From contig JBBRNO010000048.1 in NCBI GenBank assembly GCA_038230275.1, positions 1 through 39,727 on the forward strand: a DNA stretch of 39,727 nucleotides, given 5' to 3'. This stretch comes from JANXXV01 sp038230275 (GTDB lineage Bacteria; Acidobacteriota; Terriglobia; Bryobacterales; Bryobacteraceae). Shown in pieces: positions 1 through 7,781 of the stretch (within the stretch, counting starts at the first letter, position 1; the number at the start of each line of letters is the position of its first letter). The notes below the pieces were generated by a model, which saw nothing but the letters and a program-made list of their open reading frames with translations, was not told where the DNA came from and made no database searches. The position numbers and the translations under genes are program-made.

Positions 1-201
1 CGCGACCCAACGGATTTTAAACGGTCCCATCGGGATACGGAACTCCACACGCGCGCCTGCCTCCAGCCCGCCTTCCCGGCTAACCACCTGCACTTTCTGG
101 TCCGGCGGCATCAGCAGTTCAATGGCGTCAGGGCGCTTGTGAAAATCGAAGACGGTTTCCAGCGGCGCTGCAATCCACGATGAGTGCTCGAACTGCATCA
201 T
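1..201 (-). CDS. SRPBCC-family (ligand-binding START-like) protein, 3' part outside window
   Basis: The first 201 bases read as an open minus-strand frame of 67 codons starting at ATG 201 (or the next ATG at 198) and running off the left edge. The N-terminus contains FEHSSWIAAPLETVFDFH followed by a GGLEAGARVEFRIPMGP stretch. This matches the opening strand and helix of SRPBCC/polyketide-cyclase-like proteins, often annotated as cell-division-inhibitor-like. Such proteins bind hydrophobic ligands, and no substrate can be inferred. The gene is divergent from the ABC transporter operon, with only about 20 bases between the two start codons, so their promoters must overlap neighbouring coding sequence. 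Only the N-terminal third to half is visible. Confidence 0.75.
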   Translation of the reverse strand, partial: MMQFEHSSWIAAPLETVFDFHKRPDAIELLMPPDQKVQVVSREGGLEAGARVEFRIPMGPFKIRWVA

Positions 202-222
202 GCTAAGTTAGATTCCGGAGCC

Positions 223-1713
223 ATGCTGCTTGAGCTGAAGAATATTCAAAAACGATTCGGCGGCGTAACGGCGCTACGCAACGGTAACCTTACCATTAAT
301 GAGGGCGAAGTTCACCTGCTGATGGGGGAGAACGGCGCGGGCAAGTCCACGCTGATGAAAATCGTCGCCGGCATTACGCAGGCGGACGCGGGCGAGATTC
401 TCTGGCGCGGGCGGAAAGTCGCGTTTCAGAATCCGGCGGAGGCGTCGGCAAACGGCATCGCCATGGTGCACCAGGAATGCCTGCTGGCTCCGCATCTGTC
501 CGTGGCGGAGAACATCTTTCTGGGCCGCGAGCCCAAGCACGCCGGCGGCTACGTGAACCGGCGGGAGATGGAGCAGCAGGCGGCGCGCTTGATCGAAGAG
601 CATCATTTTCCGCTCCAAGCCGGATGGCAGGTGCGGAAGTTGAGCCCCGCGCAGAAGCAGCTGGTTGAGATCTGCCGCGCTATTCTGCACGGTTCCAGCT
701 TGCTGATTTTTGATGAGCCGACCTCGTCGCTATCCGAATCGGAAACCAAGGAAGTGTTCGGCATCGTGCGCACGCTGCGGGCGCGCCAGATGGGCGTCAT
801 CTATATCACTCACCGCCTGGATGAACTGCGGTCGGTAGGGGATCGGGTTACCGTGCTGCGTGATGGCGAAACGGTCCACACGTGTCCGCTGGGTGAGCTC
901 ACCACCGATCAATTGATCAAACATATGGTGGGCCGCGAGGTTACCTCAATCTATCAAAGAGACGCGCTGCCCCCGGGCGAGGAACTGCTGCGGGTGCATA
1001 ATTTGTACCGCGGCAACGCGCTGCAAGATATCTCCATGTATCTGCGCGCCGGGGAAATTGTAGGCGTCGGGGGCCTGATGGGCGCGGGCCGAACGGAGCT
1101 ATGCCGCGCTATTTTCGGCCTGGACCCGGTGGATCGCGGCAAGATTTTCGTCGCTGGCAAGGAGCTGAAAATTCGCACGCCTCGGGAAGCGGTTCAGGCG
1201 GGCATCGCGCTGATTCCGGAAGACCGGCAGAAATCAGGACTGGCTACCGGGCTGCCCATCAGTGAGAACGTCACGCTGGCGAGTCTGGGCGCAATCAGCA
1301 CCTTCGGATTTCTGAATCAGGCGGCAGGGAAACAAATGACGAACACCTTCATTGCGCGGCTGCGCATCAAGTGTTCCTCGGGTTCACAGCTTGCGGGCCG
1401 GCTGAGCGGCGGCAATCAGCAGAAGGTAGTGATCGCGAAGTGGCTGGCGCGCGGCGCGAAGATTTTCCTGTTCGATGAACCCACGCGCGGCATTGACGTG
1501 GGCGCGAAGGTGGAAGTTTTCGACGTGATGAATGAGCTGGCGAAGTCCGGCGCGGCGATTCTGATGGTGAGCTCTGAACTGCCGGAATTGCTGCAAGTGG
1601 CCGATCGCATTTTAGTGATGCGCCAGGGCCGGATCAGCGGCGAGTTGCCCGGCCGGAGTGCGACGCAAGAACAGATTATGCGGCTGGCTGCGCCGCAGGA
1701 GCAGACTACATGA
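223..1713 (+). CDS. Sugar ABC transporter ATP-binding protein, RbsA/MglA type (duplicated ATPase)
   Basis: A 496-residue protein with two ABC ATPase halves, the arrangement and length of RbsA/MglA/XylG. The first half has an intact Walker A (GENGAGKST, residues 35-43), an altered signature (LSPAQKQ, about 140) and Walker B LLIFDEPT (about 160). The second half has the degenerate Walker A typical of the family (GLMGAGRTE, about 284), a canonical signature LSGGNQQK (about 394) and Walker B IFLFDEPT (about 414). It would energise import of a monosaccharide or similar compound at the cytoplasmic face. An in-frame GTG exists at 184, but ATG 223 starts directly at the conserved domain. GGAG sits only 2 bases before that ATG, an unusually tight spacing. 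The stop overlaps the permease start (ATGA), so the two are translationally coupled. The substrate is unknown. Confidence 0.93.
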   Translation: MLLELKNIQKRFGGVTALRNGNLTINEGEVHLLMGENGAGKSTLMKIVAGITQADAGEILWRGRKVAFQNPAEASANGIAMVHQECLLAPHLSVAENIFLGREPKHAGGYVNRREMEQQAARLIEEHHFPLQAGWQVRKLSPAQKQLVEICRAILHGSSLLIFDEPTSSLSESETKEVFGIVRTLRARQMGVIYITHRLDELRSVGDRVTVLRDGETVHTCPLGELTTDQLIKHMVGREVTSIYQRDALPPGEELLRVHNLYRGNALQDISMYLRAGEIVGVGGLMGAGRTELCRAIFGLDPVDRGKIFVAGKELKIRTPREAVQAGIALIPEDRQKSGLATGLPISENVTLASLGAISTFGFLNQAAGKQMTNTFIARLRIKCSSGSQLAGRLSGGNQQKVVIAKWLARGAKIFLFDEPTRGIDVGAKVEVFDVMNELAKSGAAILMVSSELPELLQVADRILVMRQGRISGELPGRSATQEQIMRLAAPQEQTT

Positions 1714-2633
1714 TTCAACGGCTGTTGCCGTTTATAACACTGATCGTCTTGATCGTCGCGCTGGCAATTGCGTCTCCCCATTTTCTGACGAACACCAACC
1801 TGTCGAGCGTGGTGCGGCAGACGGCCGTCATCAACATCATGGCGCTGGGCATGACGCTGATTATCGTTTCGGGCGGCATCGACCTGTCGGTTGGGGCCAT
1901 TCTGGCGATGGGCGGATTGCTGGGCACCATGGCCATGGAAAAGGGCTATCCCATTCCGGCGGGCATCGTGATTGGCATTGTGACCGGCTGCTTCTGGGGA
2001 TTCGTCAACGGACTGCTCACTACACGATTGCGCATCAACCCCTTCATTGTGACGCTGGGAACGTTGGGCATCGTGCGTGGCTTGACGCTGATCATTTCGA
2101 ATGGACTGCCGGTGCATCAGATCCCGCAGAGCTTTTCCTTCCTGGGCGAGGGCACGGTGCTGGGCGTACCGTTCGTCTTGTGGGTGCTGCTGGTTTGCGC
2201 CGCGGCAATGCACGTAATCATGGAGCACACGCGGCTGGGGCGTTATGCGTTCGCCATCGGCAGCAATCCCGATGCGGCGTTTTATGCGGGCATTCCGGTG
2301 GCGTTTCATGTAACGGCCGTCTATGCCATCGGCGGCGCGCTCACGGGCCTGGCGGGAATGATTGAAGCTTCGCGTTTGATGACCGGGCAACCCACCGCCG
2401 GCCAGGGCTATGAGTTGCAGGCCATTGCCGCGGTGGTGATCGGCGGCGGTAGTCTGCGCGGCGGCGAAGGCAGCGTGATCGGCACGCTGGTGGGCGCATT
2501 CATCATGGGCTTGCTTTCGAACGGCAGCGATTTGTTGGGGATCAGCCCGTACTTACAGCAGGCGATTATAGGCGCCGTAATTATTCTGGCTGTAAGCGTG
2601 GACGAACTGCGAAAGCGGAAGCTGTCCAGCTAA
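1710..2633 (+). CDS. Sugar ABC transporter permease, RbsC/BPD_transp_2 family
   Basis: A 307-residue, strongly hydrophobic protein close in length to RbsC (about 320). It has the family hallmarks: a first membrane helix, then SVVRQTAVINIMALGMT, a SGGIDLSVGAILAMGG loop after the second helix, TLGTLGIVRG near the middle, and AVVIGGGSLRGGEGSVIGT in the cytoplasmic coupling segment that docks on the ATPase. It should form the membrane channel of the importer with the RbsA-like protein encoded just upstream, whose stop codon it overlaps by four bases. No periplasmic binding protein gene follows, so the complete importer must draw its binding protein from elsewhere or from beyond the left edge. Confidence 0.92.
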   Translation: MIQRLLPFITLIVLIVALAIASPHFLTNTNLSSVVRQTAVINIMALGMTLIIVSGGIDLSVGAILAMGGLLGTMAMEKGYPIPAGIVIGIVTGCFWGFVNGLLTTRLRINPFIVTLGTLGIVRGLTLIISNGLPVHQIPQSFSFLGEGTVLGVPFVLWVLLVCAAAMHVIMEHTRLGRYAFAIGSNPDAAFYAGIPVAFHVTAVYAIGGALTGLAGMIEASRLMTGQPTAGQGYELQAIAAVVIGGGSLRGGEGSVIGTLVGAFIMGLLSNGSDLLGISPYLQQAIIGAVIILAVSVDELRKRKLSS

Positions 2634-2673
2634 GCCGGGAACAGATCGATAGTTCCTGGAATCAAACAGTGGT

Positions 2674-2880
2674 GTGCTCGAGGTCCGCGGCCTCGCCAAA
2701 TATTACGGTAATGCCTCTGTAGCCGAACACGTCACCTTCGCGCTACAGCTGGGTGAGGCAGCCGGTTGTAGCGCAAACGATTGTATATTCTTGCTTTTTC
2801 ATCGAGACTGTTCCCTGACTTTGGGTCAGCGACCTCTGAATGACGTGGAGGAGTTTGATGTGCGGCTGCTCACAACTTAG
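2674..2880 (+). pseudogene. N-terminal stub of an ABC transporter ATPase
   Basis: A 68-codon frame whose first 30 residues (VLEVRGLAKYYG, then VTFALQLGEA) are the opening beta-strands of an ABC ATPase. The frame loses similarity before the Walker A loop and continues as unrelated residues. No P-loop, signature or Walker B is present, so it cannot be functional. It lies 40 bases after the permease and probably records a lost third transporter gene or a recombination scar. A short unrelated small protein remains possible. Confidence 0.5.
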
Positions 2881-3464
2881 ACCGTAAGCGAGCCGCGGAA
2901 CGCCCTGGCGGCATAGTAGGACTCCGCGCCGTTGTGATACACGAAAACAGTGTCGTAGCGTCGATCGCAAAAGAGGGCCCCACCGAGTTTTCTAATTTGA
3001 GAAGGGGTTTTGATCCAGCTTGACGTTTTCAAATCGAATTCCCCGAATTTTTGCAGCGCTCGGTATTGTTCTTCCGTTAGGATCTCGATGCCCATGGCAG
3101 CTGCCACATCTAGCGCATTATTCGCTGGCTTATTTTGTTTTCTGGACTCCAGCGCTTCCCGGTCATAGCAAATGCTTCTCCGGTCTTTCGGGCTCTCCGC
3201 TGAACAGTCGTAGAAGATATATTCGCCCGTCCTTTCATCGTGGCCAACAACGTCCGGCTCGCCCCCGGTCCTTTCCATTTCATTCAGCGACCAGAGCTTT
3301 TTCGCGTTAGCTTCCAGCTTCTTTCGTACTTGAGTCCAGTCGAGGCCTTCGTGACGATTTATGTTTTTCTCGAAACGGGCCTGCAGCGCTCCGAGGAGTG
3401 GCCCGCGATCGCCGGGAGCCAAGTTCTTCTCGCTATTTATGCTTCGCGCTATTTTTGATTTCAT
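2877..3464 (-). CDS. DUF4256 family protein
   Basis: A 195-residue protein, about the usual length for DUF4256. The start at ATG 3464 is preceded by GGAG 7-8 bases upstream; the frame is open further upstream but that extension does not belong to the family. Conserved stretches are easy to see: RFEKNINRHEGLDW, LWSLNEMERTGGEPDVVG, EYIFYDCSAESPKDRRS, CYDREALESRKQNKP and GGALFCDRRYDTVFVYHNGA near the C-terminus. The family is soluble, widespread in bacteria and uncharacterised, so no reaction is assigned. The gene stands among remnants, and its stop overlaps the end of the ABC-ATPase stub on the other strand. It appears intact. Confidence 0.9.
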   Translation of the reverse strand: MKSKIARSINSEKNLAPGDRGPLLGALQARFEKNINRHEGLDWTQVRKKLEANAKKLWSLNEMERTGGEPDVVGHDERTGEYIFYDCSAESPKDRRSICYDREALESRKQNKPANNALDVAAAMGIEILTEEQYRALQKFGEFDLKTSSWIKTPSQIRKLGGALFCDRRYDTVFVYHNGAESYYAARAFRGSLTV

Positions 3465-3692
3465 AAGCGATCTCCGGTTTCCTGCACGAAAAGCCGCCAA
3501 TTCCGCGACGCATAACTCCTTGCCCCTCCCGGGCCCCCATGCCTCTGAGAGTATCTCACGATGATTCGATGACGCAGGCCCATCTGGTTCGGTCAGGCGA
3601 CGTGCAGTCCGGAAACTATGGTCCAGGTCCAGAGGTCCTGACTTACGGCGATGGCGGCCGCCATGCCGGAATGGCTTTGCCCGCGACCACAA

Positions 3693-3839
3693 CTTATTCC
3701 CTTTGGCGGCATGGCCGCGACCGCAAATCTTGAACGATCCAAAATCCTTGTACCAGTCGTCCGCGGGGACTCCTGGGCTCGTCTCGATCCAAAGCCGAAG
3801 TTGGTTCACATCCACCATGCCGATGGCGCAGTCGCGCAT
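3693..3839 (-). pseudogene. Deleted remnant of a small conserved hypothetical protein
   Basis: In the frame upstream of the DUF4256 gene, about 49 codons read like real protein (VDVNQLRLWIETSPGVP, then DWYKDFGSFKICGRG and AAKGNKL). I recall small proteins in which a WYKDFGSFKICG motif is followed by a longer segment before an RGQAAKG motif. Here the two parts are joined directly, suggesting an internal deletion of about ten residues. The frame then degenerates into low-similarity sequence reaching the DUF4256 start. I cannot name the family, and the call rests on motif memory only. Confidence 0.35.
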
Positions 3840-4146
3840 TCGACCGACCCGATGACGGCGGACAGCTGCGGGAAAATTCGCCCAGCGAGCGATCTTCGCT
3901 ATCAACCACCAAAGACCATTTGCCCCAATTGATCGCCCAAACGCTTTGCAGCCTCCGGGTCGGTTTCCTTTCGGAATCGTTCGGTGCTTCGCCGAAATGG
4001 CGGCAGGCGCAAGGGACTAAACTAGCCATTTAGTTGCTCACTGAATAGCGATCGTCACCAAATACGGCGCGCTCTCACGCCCTACATTCACTCGGATCAT
4101 CTGAACGCCTGGCAATACTTCTGCCGGGACGTGCTTTGCCCCGCGT
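3840..4146. other. Non-coding or decayed stretch, no supported gene
   Basis: Both strands carry only short frames without recognisable motifs or ribosome-binding sites. A minus-strand frame passes through 3694-4029, but its translation is Arg/Ser-rich and looks like the out-of-frame reading of the neighbouring remnant. The stretch probably holds decayed 5' parts of the flanking pseudogenes. Confidence 0.4.
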
Positions 4147-4389
4147 GTGCTTCAACCTGCCGTGCAGCTTGATCCGGCAGAGGCACGGGACCGATTTCTC
4201 CATACTCACGAGACACTCCGTGGACTAATGCGGCAGTGTCAGGACGTTGACGTGAACCGCATGCGATTCCCACACCCGGTCATTCATCTCCAAATCTCCG
4301 CCGGAGCTACATTCTGGTTGCTTGCGGTACATGAGAGCCGCCACTTGCAGCAGGCCGAGCAGGTGCTCGCGGCCTTTGACTCGGGGTGA
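4147..4389 (+). pseudogene. C-terminal fragment of a DinB-family protein
   Basis: An 80-codon frame that reads like the C-terminal half of a DinB-like four-helix protein: FLHTHETLRGLMRQ in the third helix and LLAVHESRHLQQAEQVLAA in the fourth, with the H-x3-H pair that normally completes the metal site. Family members are about 160-180 residues and need a first His from the N-terminal half, which I cannot find upstream in any frame. The gene is therefore likely truncated. It lies 39 bases from the convergent response-regulator gene. Confidence 0.5.
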
Positions 4390-4428
4390 GCCGCACAGAC
4401 TTGCACAAACGAACGGTTGCGCACCACG

Positions 4429-5058
4429 TCAGTCGATCAAGCCGTTGCGCACGGCAAACCGCACCAACTCCCCGGTGCTGTGCAGATTTAGCTTCTCCAT
4501 AATGCGGCCGCGGTGCGCGTCCACCGTATAGACACTCAGCTTCAATTCGTTGGCGATGTCCTTGTTTGTCTTGCCCACCGCAATCATCTGCAACACCTCG
4601 CGCTCGCGGCTGGTGAGCAAATCCAGCGGCGCGGTCACGTGCTTGCGGTAGTCTGTTAACACCGCATCGGATACCGCCGGGCTTAGATAGCCTTCCCCCT
4701 TCGCCACCGCTCTTACCGCGGCCAGAAGATCGCCGTCAATCGAATCCTTCAGCAAATAACCGCGTGCGCCCGCGCGCAGAATCTCCCGAACGTACACGGA
4801 ATCCTTATGCATGCTGAGCGCCAGAATCCGGCTGCGGGGCTGCGCCGCGATGATCTTGCGCGTGGCCTCAATGCCATTGAGTTCCGGCATCGCCACGTCC
4901 ATAACAATCACGTCGGGCAGCAGTTTTTCCGCCATCTCCACGGCTACCTTGCCATTGCCCGCCTCGCCGATGATTTCCATATCGGACTGCGAACCTAAAA
5001 TCATACGGAAGCCCTGGCGAACCATGGCGTGATCGTCAACTAACAAGATGCGGATCAT
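4429..5058 (-). CDS. NarL/FixJ-type response regulator (REC-LuxR HTH)
   Basis: A 209-residue response regulator. The receiver domain (about 1-120) has the acidic pair D8-D9, phospho-acceptor D54 in IVMDVAMPELNG, S82 and K104 in GYLLKD, so phosphotransfer chemistry looks intact. The C-terminal LuxR-type HTH (about 145-209) has LTSREREVLQ and the recognition-helix region TVDAHRGRIMEKL. It should receive phosphate from the histidine kinase encoded immediately upstream and act as a DNA-binding regulator. Its start lies inside the 3' end of the kinase gene (23-base overlap), indicating translational coupling. The targets are unknown. The adjacent peptide array and efflux operon, which share a duplicated leader, are the obvious candidates by position. 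Confidence 0.95.
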   Translation of the reverse strand: MIRILLVDDHAMVRQGFRMILGSQSDMEIIGEAGNGKVAVEMAEKLLPDVIVMDVAMPELNGIEATRKIIAAQPRSRILALSMHKDSVYVREILRAGARGYLLKDSIDGDLLAAVRAVAKGEGYLSPAVSDAVLTDYRKHVTAPLDLLTSREREVLQMIAVGKTNKDIANELKLSVYTVDAHRGRIMEKLNLHSTGELVRFAVRNGLID

Positions 5059-6358
5059 CTACCAGCCGCTCGCCGTGCATCGGCACCCAAATATCAATCC
5101 GAACCCCCGATCCTTTTTGCGATTGCACCCGCAGTTCCCCGCCGGTGCTGCGCGCCCGAGCCCGCATCCCAATCATACCCAGCCCGGTAGATTCCAAAGA
5201 ATGGCCAGGTTCCAGTCCGCGGCCATTGTCGTTCAGAAACATGTGCAGCTTGCCGTTCCCGGCGTGTAACTCTAAACCAACGTGCGTGGCGCCGGAATGC
5301 CGCGCAATGTTGGTCAGCGCTTCTTGCGCTATCCGAAACAAGTGCGTCTCAGTTTCATCCTGCAATCGTCCGGCAAAGTCGGACTTATACTCCACGTCAA
5401 TCCCGGTGCGGTCCGTAAAGCCCTCGCTCAGGAAGCGGAGTGCCGCGTCCAAACCGAAGTCGTCCAGAATTACCGGGCGCAGCAACTGCGAGAGCTCGCG
5501 GACGTTGCGAATCGCTTCATCCACAAGTTGGCGTGCATCATCTAAACGCCGGCGGTCAAACTGCCCGCTGTGGTCAATCGCCAGCAAATTCGCCTTCACC
5601 GCGGTCAACGATTGTCCGAGTTCATCGTGCAATTCGTGTGAAAAGCGCCGCGCGGTAGTTTCCTGGTTCTCCAGCATGTGCCAGGAAACCCGGCTGAGTT
5701 CGTTGGCCTGCTCTTCCATCTGCCGGAAGAGCCCGGCGGTCATCCTCACCGTGAGCACGGCGCACAGCAGGGCCAACAAGAGCGAAGAACCCAGCAACCC
5801 AATCGATTCCTTTACCAATTCAGCCGACCGGCTCTCAATCTTGTTTTGCGCCGCCGACGCCTTGCGGTATCCGGCCGAAAGCAGCTTCGCCGTCAGTGCG
5901 ATCACGTCCTGGTGCCTGCGCAACAGATCGGCGGAAGCGAAAGTATCCGTATCTTCCTCGTCCAGCAGCCGGCGCACCTCACGGGAGAAGCCGGAGGTTG
6001 CGCCTTGCAGATCCCTCCAGGTTTGCTCCTCCGGCGTGCCTTTGGCGTCACGGACAATTTTCTCGATAGAGAGATCCGATTCATCCAGTTGCGGCAAAAT
6101 CTGGTCCGGGTCCGCCGAATCGGGAGTGCGCGCCAGATTGTAGAAAACGGCGTTGACGGTCTTCTGTTCCCGCTCCAACCGCTCAATCAAACGCGTGGTC
6201 ACCCGTTGTTCCACCACCAGCCCGGCCGAACTCTCTTTGATGGAGCGGACGTTTTGCACGCCCATGAAGCCGGCCGCCAGCAGTAGAAAGATGACCAGGC
6301 TGAAACCGAGAATCAATACCCGGAGGATGTTGCGCTGCGTGATGCGGTCTGGAAGCAT
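5036..6358 (-). CDS. Membrane sensor histidine kinase, HisKA_3/HATPase_c (NarX/DegS type)
   Basis: A 440-residue kinase with an N-terminal membrane helix (about 11-33), an extracytoplasmic helical sensor region of about 150 residues rich in charged heptads, a second membrane helix (about 186-206), a HisKA_3 dimerisation domain with HELHDELGQS (phospho-accepting His about 244), and an HATPase_c domain. The ATPase domain shows the N box EALTN (346-350), G1 box DNGRG (377-381) and G2 box TGLGMIGM (391-398). All catalytic elements are present. The sensor resembles four-helix periplasmic domains, but no ligand-binding motif is evident. The gene is upstream of and overlaps its response regulator. 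It is divergent from the small-peptide array, whose first leader begins about 120 bases from its start codon. Confidence 0.94.
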   Translation of the reverse strand: MLPDRITQRNILRVLILGFSLVIFLLLAAGFMGVQNVRSIKESSAGLVVEQRVTTRLIERLEREQKTVNAVFYNLARTPDSADPDQILPQLDESDLSIEKIVRDAKGTPEEQTWRDLQGATSGFSREVRRLLDEEDTDTFASADLLRRHQDVIALTAKLLSAGYRKASAAQNKIESRSAELVKESIGLLGSSLLLALLCAVLTVRMTAGLFRQMEEQANELSRVSWHMLENQETTARRFSHELHDELGQSLTAVKANLLAIDHSGQFDRRRLDDARQLVDEAIRNVRELSQLLRPVILDDFGLDAALRFLSEGFTDRTGIDVEYKSDFAGRLQDETETHLFRIAQEALTNIARHSGATHVGLELHAGNGKLHMFLNDNGRGLEPGHSLESTGLGMIGMRARARSTGGELRVQSQKGSGVRIDIWVPMHGERLVDDPHLVS

Positions 6359-6480
6359 GGGCTGGGGAAGCGTGTCGCTATTGGATCACTCCTTAGTGTG
6401 GTGCAAGCCGTCTCGAACTGCTATACCCGATTTCGGCTACGTACCGCGACCAATTGGGGGTACGTTTTTCGGTAAAAGAG

Positions 6481-6619
6481 TTCATTAAATTCACAACCCC
6501 ATATCCCCCGCAACGCAGTGCGTGTTCCTAGCCTTTCGAGGCTATCGAAGTTCTTTCCGTTAAGCCGCATGATGGGACTGTAGAAAGCGGAGAGCAAATG
6601 CCTCCGGAGGAGAAATAAA
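6481..6619 (+). promoter_or_regulatory. Array leader copy 1
   Basis: Conserved leader upstream of peptide gene 1. It contains a perfect hairpin TAGCCT-TTCG-AGGCTA (6529-6544), the shared CTATCGAA motif that could serve as a -10 region, a CCGC/GCGG pair further down, and CCTCCGGAGG at the ribosome-binding site, where the Shine-Dalgarno could pair with its own complement. Confidence 0.6.
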
Positions 6620-6796
6620 ATGAAAAAGATCGCGATGACCCTTCTGGCAACTGCTGTTGCCGTCCCCATGATGTTTGCGGCCGATGCGCCGAAGACAGAC
6701 CCCACCACCCCGGCCCCGAAGACGGCCAAGAAGCACAAAAAGGCCAAAAAGACCACGGCTTCCGTTGTGCCGGCGCACGTGGCGCCTGTTAAGTAA
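6620..6796 (+). CDS. Small secreted Lys/His-rich peptide (Asr-like), array copy 1
   Basis: A 58-residue protein. ATG 6620 follows a strong GGAGGAG ribosome-binding site. An N-terminal signal peptide (KK, then a hydrophobic stretch to MMFA, predicted cleavage near residues 20-21) precedes a short mature peptide of about 38 residues: a Pro/Thr segment (TDPTTPAPK), a strongly basic block (AKKHKKAKK) and a Val/Pro/Ala tail. Composition and architecture recall enterobacterial acid-shock protein Asr, a basic periplasmic protein, but homology is not shown and the peptide is too small for a confident family call. It may buffer protons, bind anions or metals, or coat the envelope. It is the first of five copies, between the two-component system and the efflux operon. 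Confidence 0.8.
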   Translation: MKKIAMTLLATAVAVPMMFAADAPKTDPTTPAPKTAKKHKKAKKTTASVVPAHVAPVK

Positions 6797-6820
6797 TAGA
6801 GCTGTAACCGGTTCCACAGT

Positions 6821-6868
6821 CGCCTGACGGCGGCCCCGCAACGGGCACCGTCAGGCGATTTGCTTTTT
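6821..6868 (+). terminator. Hairpin terminator after array gene 1
   Basis: Stem CGCCTGACGG / CCGTCAGGCG with an additional GCCC/GGGC inner pairing, followed by ATTTGCTTTTT. It begins 25 bases after the stop codon. The same structure follows every unit, so each gene is probably an independent transcript. Confidence 0.85.
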
Positions 6869-6885
6869 ACGGCGCCATTGCGCTG

Positions 6886-7024
6886 TTCATTAACGTCCCG
6901 GCACCGAATCCCCCGCGAACTGGTGTGCCTTCGTAACCTTTCAGGGCTATCGAACTTCCCGCCGGAAAACCGCATGATGGAAGAGTAGAAAGCGGAGAGC
7001 AAATGCCTCCGAAGGAGCAATAAA
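6886..7024 (+). promoter_or_regulatory. Array leader copy 2
   Basis: Second leader copy. The hairpin core is TAACCT-TTCA-GGGCTA (6934-6949), with one A-C mismatch relative to copy 1, followed by TATCGAAC and CCTCCGAAGGAG over the ribosome-binding site. Confidence 0.6.
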
Positions 7025-7201
7025 ATGAAAAAGATCGCGATGACCCTTCTGGCAACTGCTGTTGCCGTTCCCATGATGTTTGCGGCCGATGCGCCAAAGG
7101 CAGACCCCACCACCCCGGCCCCGAAGATGGCCAAAAAGCACAAGAAAGCCAAGAAGACGACGGCCTCGGTTGTGCCTGTGAAAGCCGTTTCTGCCAAGTA
7201 A
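7025..7201 (+). CDS. Small secreted Lys/His-rich peptide (Asr-like), array copy 2
   Basis: 58 residues, identical to copy 1 through the signal peptide and nearly so in the basic block (ADPTTPAPKMAKKHKKAKK). The C-terminal tail differs (VPVKAVSAK instead of VPAHVAPVK), so this copy has lost the second histidine. GAAGGAG lies upstream of ATG 7025. Its own leader and terminator make it a separate transcription unit. The near-identity of coding and flanking sequence points to recent tandem duplication or gene conversion. Confidence 0.8.
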   Translation: MKKIAMTLLATAVAVPMMFAADAPKADPTTPAPKMAKKHKKAKKTTASVVPVKAVSAK

Positions 7202-7225
7202 TAAAGCTGTTCCGATTTTGTCCAT

Positions 7226-7272
7226 CGCCTGACGGCGGCCCGAAAAGGGCACCGTCAGGCGATTTGCTTTTT
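7226..7272 (+). terminator. Hairpin terminator after array gene 2
   Basis: Perfect CGCCTGACGG / CCGTCAGGCG stem with a CCCGAAAAGGG-type inner pairing, followed by ATTTGCTTTTT. It is the same element as after copy 1. Confidence 0.85.
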
Positions 7273-7288
7273 ATGACCCGTGTGGCGC

Positions 7289-7428
7289 TTCATTAACATT
7301 CCCGCACCGAATCCCCCGCGAACTGGTGTGCCCTCGTAACCTATCAAGGCTATCGAACTTCCCGCCGCAAAACCGCATGATGGAAGAGTAGAAAGCGGAG
7401 AGACAAAAACCTCCGAAGGAGCAATAAA
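7289..7428 (+). promoter_or_regulatory. Array leader copy 3
   Basis: Third leader copy, with core TAACCT-ATCA-AGGCTA (7337-7352), TATCGAAC and CCTCCGAAGGAG before the start codon. Confidence 0.6.
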
Positions 7429-7605
7429 ATGAGAAAGATCGCAATGACTCTTCTGGCAACCGCGGTTGCCGTTCCCATGATGTTTGCGGCCGATGCGCCA
7501 AAGGCAGACCCCACCACCCCGGCCCCGAAGATGGCTAAAAAGCACAAGAAAGCCAAGAAGACCACGGCTTCCGTTGTGCCCGCGCATGTGGCGCCTGTTA
7601 AGTAA
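7429..7605 (+). CDS. Small secreted Lys/His-rich peptide (Asr-like), array copy 3
   Basis: 58 residues. It begins MRKIAM rather than MKKIAM, keeps the hydrophobic signal segment ending MMFA, and shares the ADPTTPAPK and AKKHKKAKK blocks and the VPAHVAPVK tail with copy 1. Ribosome-binding site GAAGGAG lies upstream of ATG 7429. It is the last intact copy before the interrupted unit. Confidence 0.8.
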   Translation: MRKIAMTLLATAVAVPMMFAADAPKADPTTPAPKMAKKHKKAKKTTASVVPAHVAPVK

Positions 7606-7629
7606 TAAAGCTGTATCCGGTTCACCAAT

Positions 7630-7679
7630 CGCCTGACGGCGGCCCCGAAATGGGCACCGTCGGGCGATTTGCATTTTAC
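7630..7679 (+). terminator. Hairpin terminator after array gene 3
   Basis: CGCCTGACGG / CCGTCGGGCG stem. The single change relative to copies 1-2 converts an A-U pair into a G-U pair, so RNA pairing is kept. Followed by ATTTGCATTTT. Confidence 0.8.
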
Positions 7680-7691
7680 GGCCCCATTTTC

Positions 7692-7781
7692 CTGCACATC
7701 AACGTTCCGGCACCCAATCCGCCGCGAACTGGTGTGTCTTCGTAACCTTTCAGGGCTATTGAACTTCCCGCCGGAAAACCG
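7692..7781 (+). promoter_or_regulatory. Array leader copy 4, truncated
   Basis: Matches the other leaders through the TAACCT-TTCA-GGGCTA core (7743-7758) and the following CCGCCGGAAAACCG, then stops abruptly at about 7781 where foreign sequence begins. Confidence 0.6.

Noticed and set aside
1416..2390. Long minus-strand open frame (324 codons) over the ABC ATPase and permease genes
   Set aside because: Translation is His/Arg/Gln-rich without motifs and lies antisense to two well-supported transporter genes; it is a high-GC shadow frame.
5145..6143. 332-codon plus-strand frame opposite the histidine kinase
   Set aside because: Ser/Arg-rich translation antisense to a kinase with all catalytic boxes; shadow frame.
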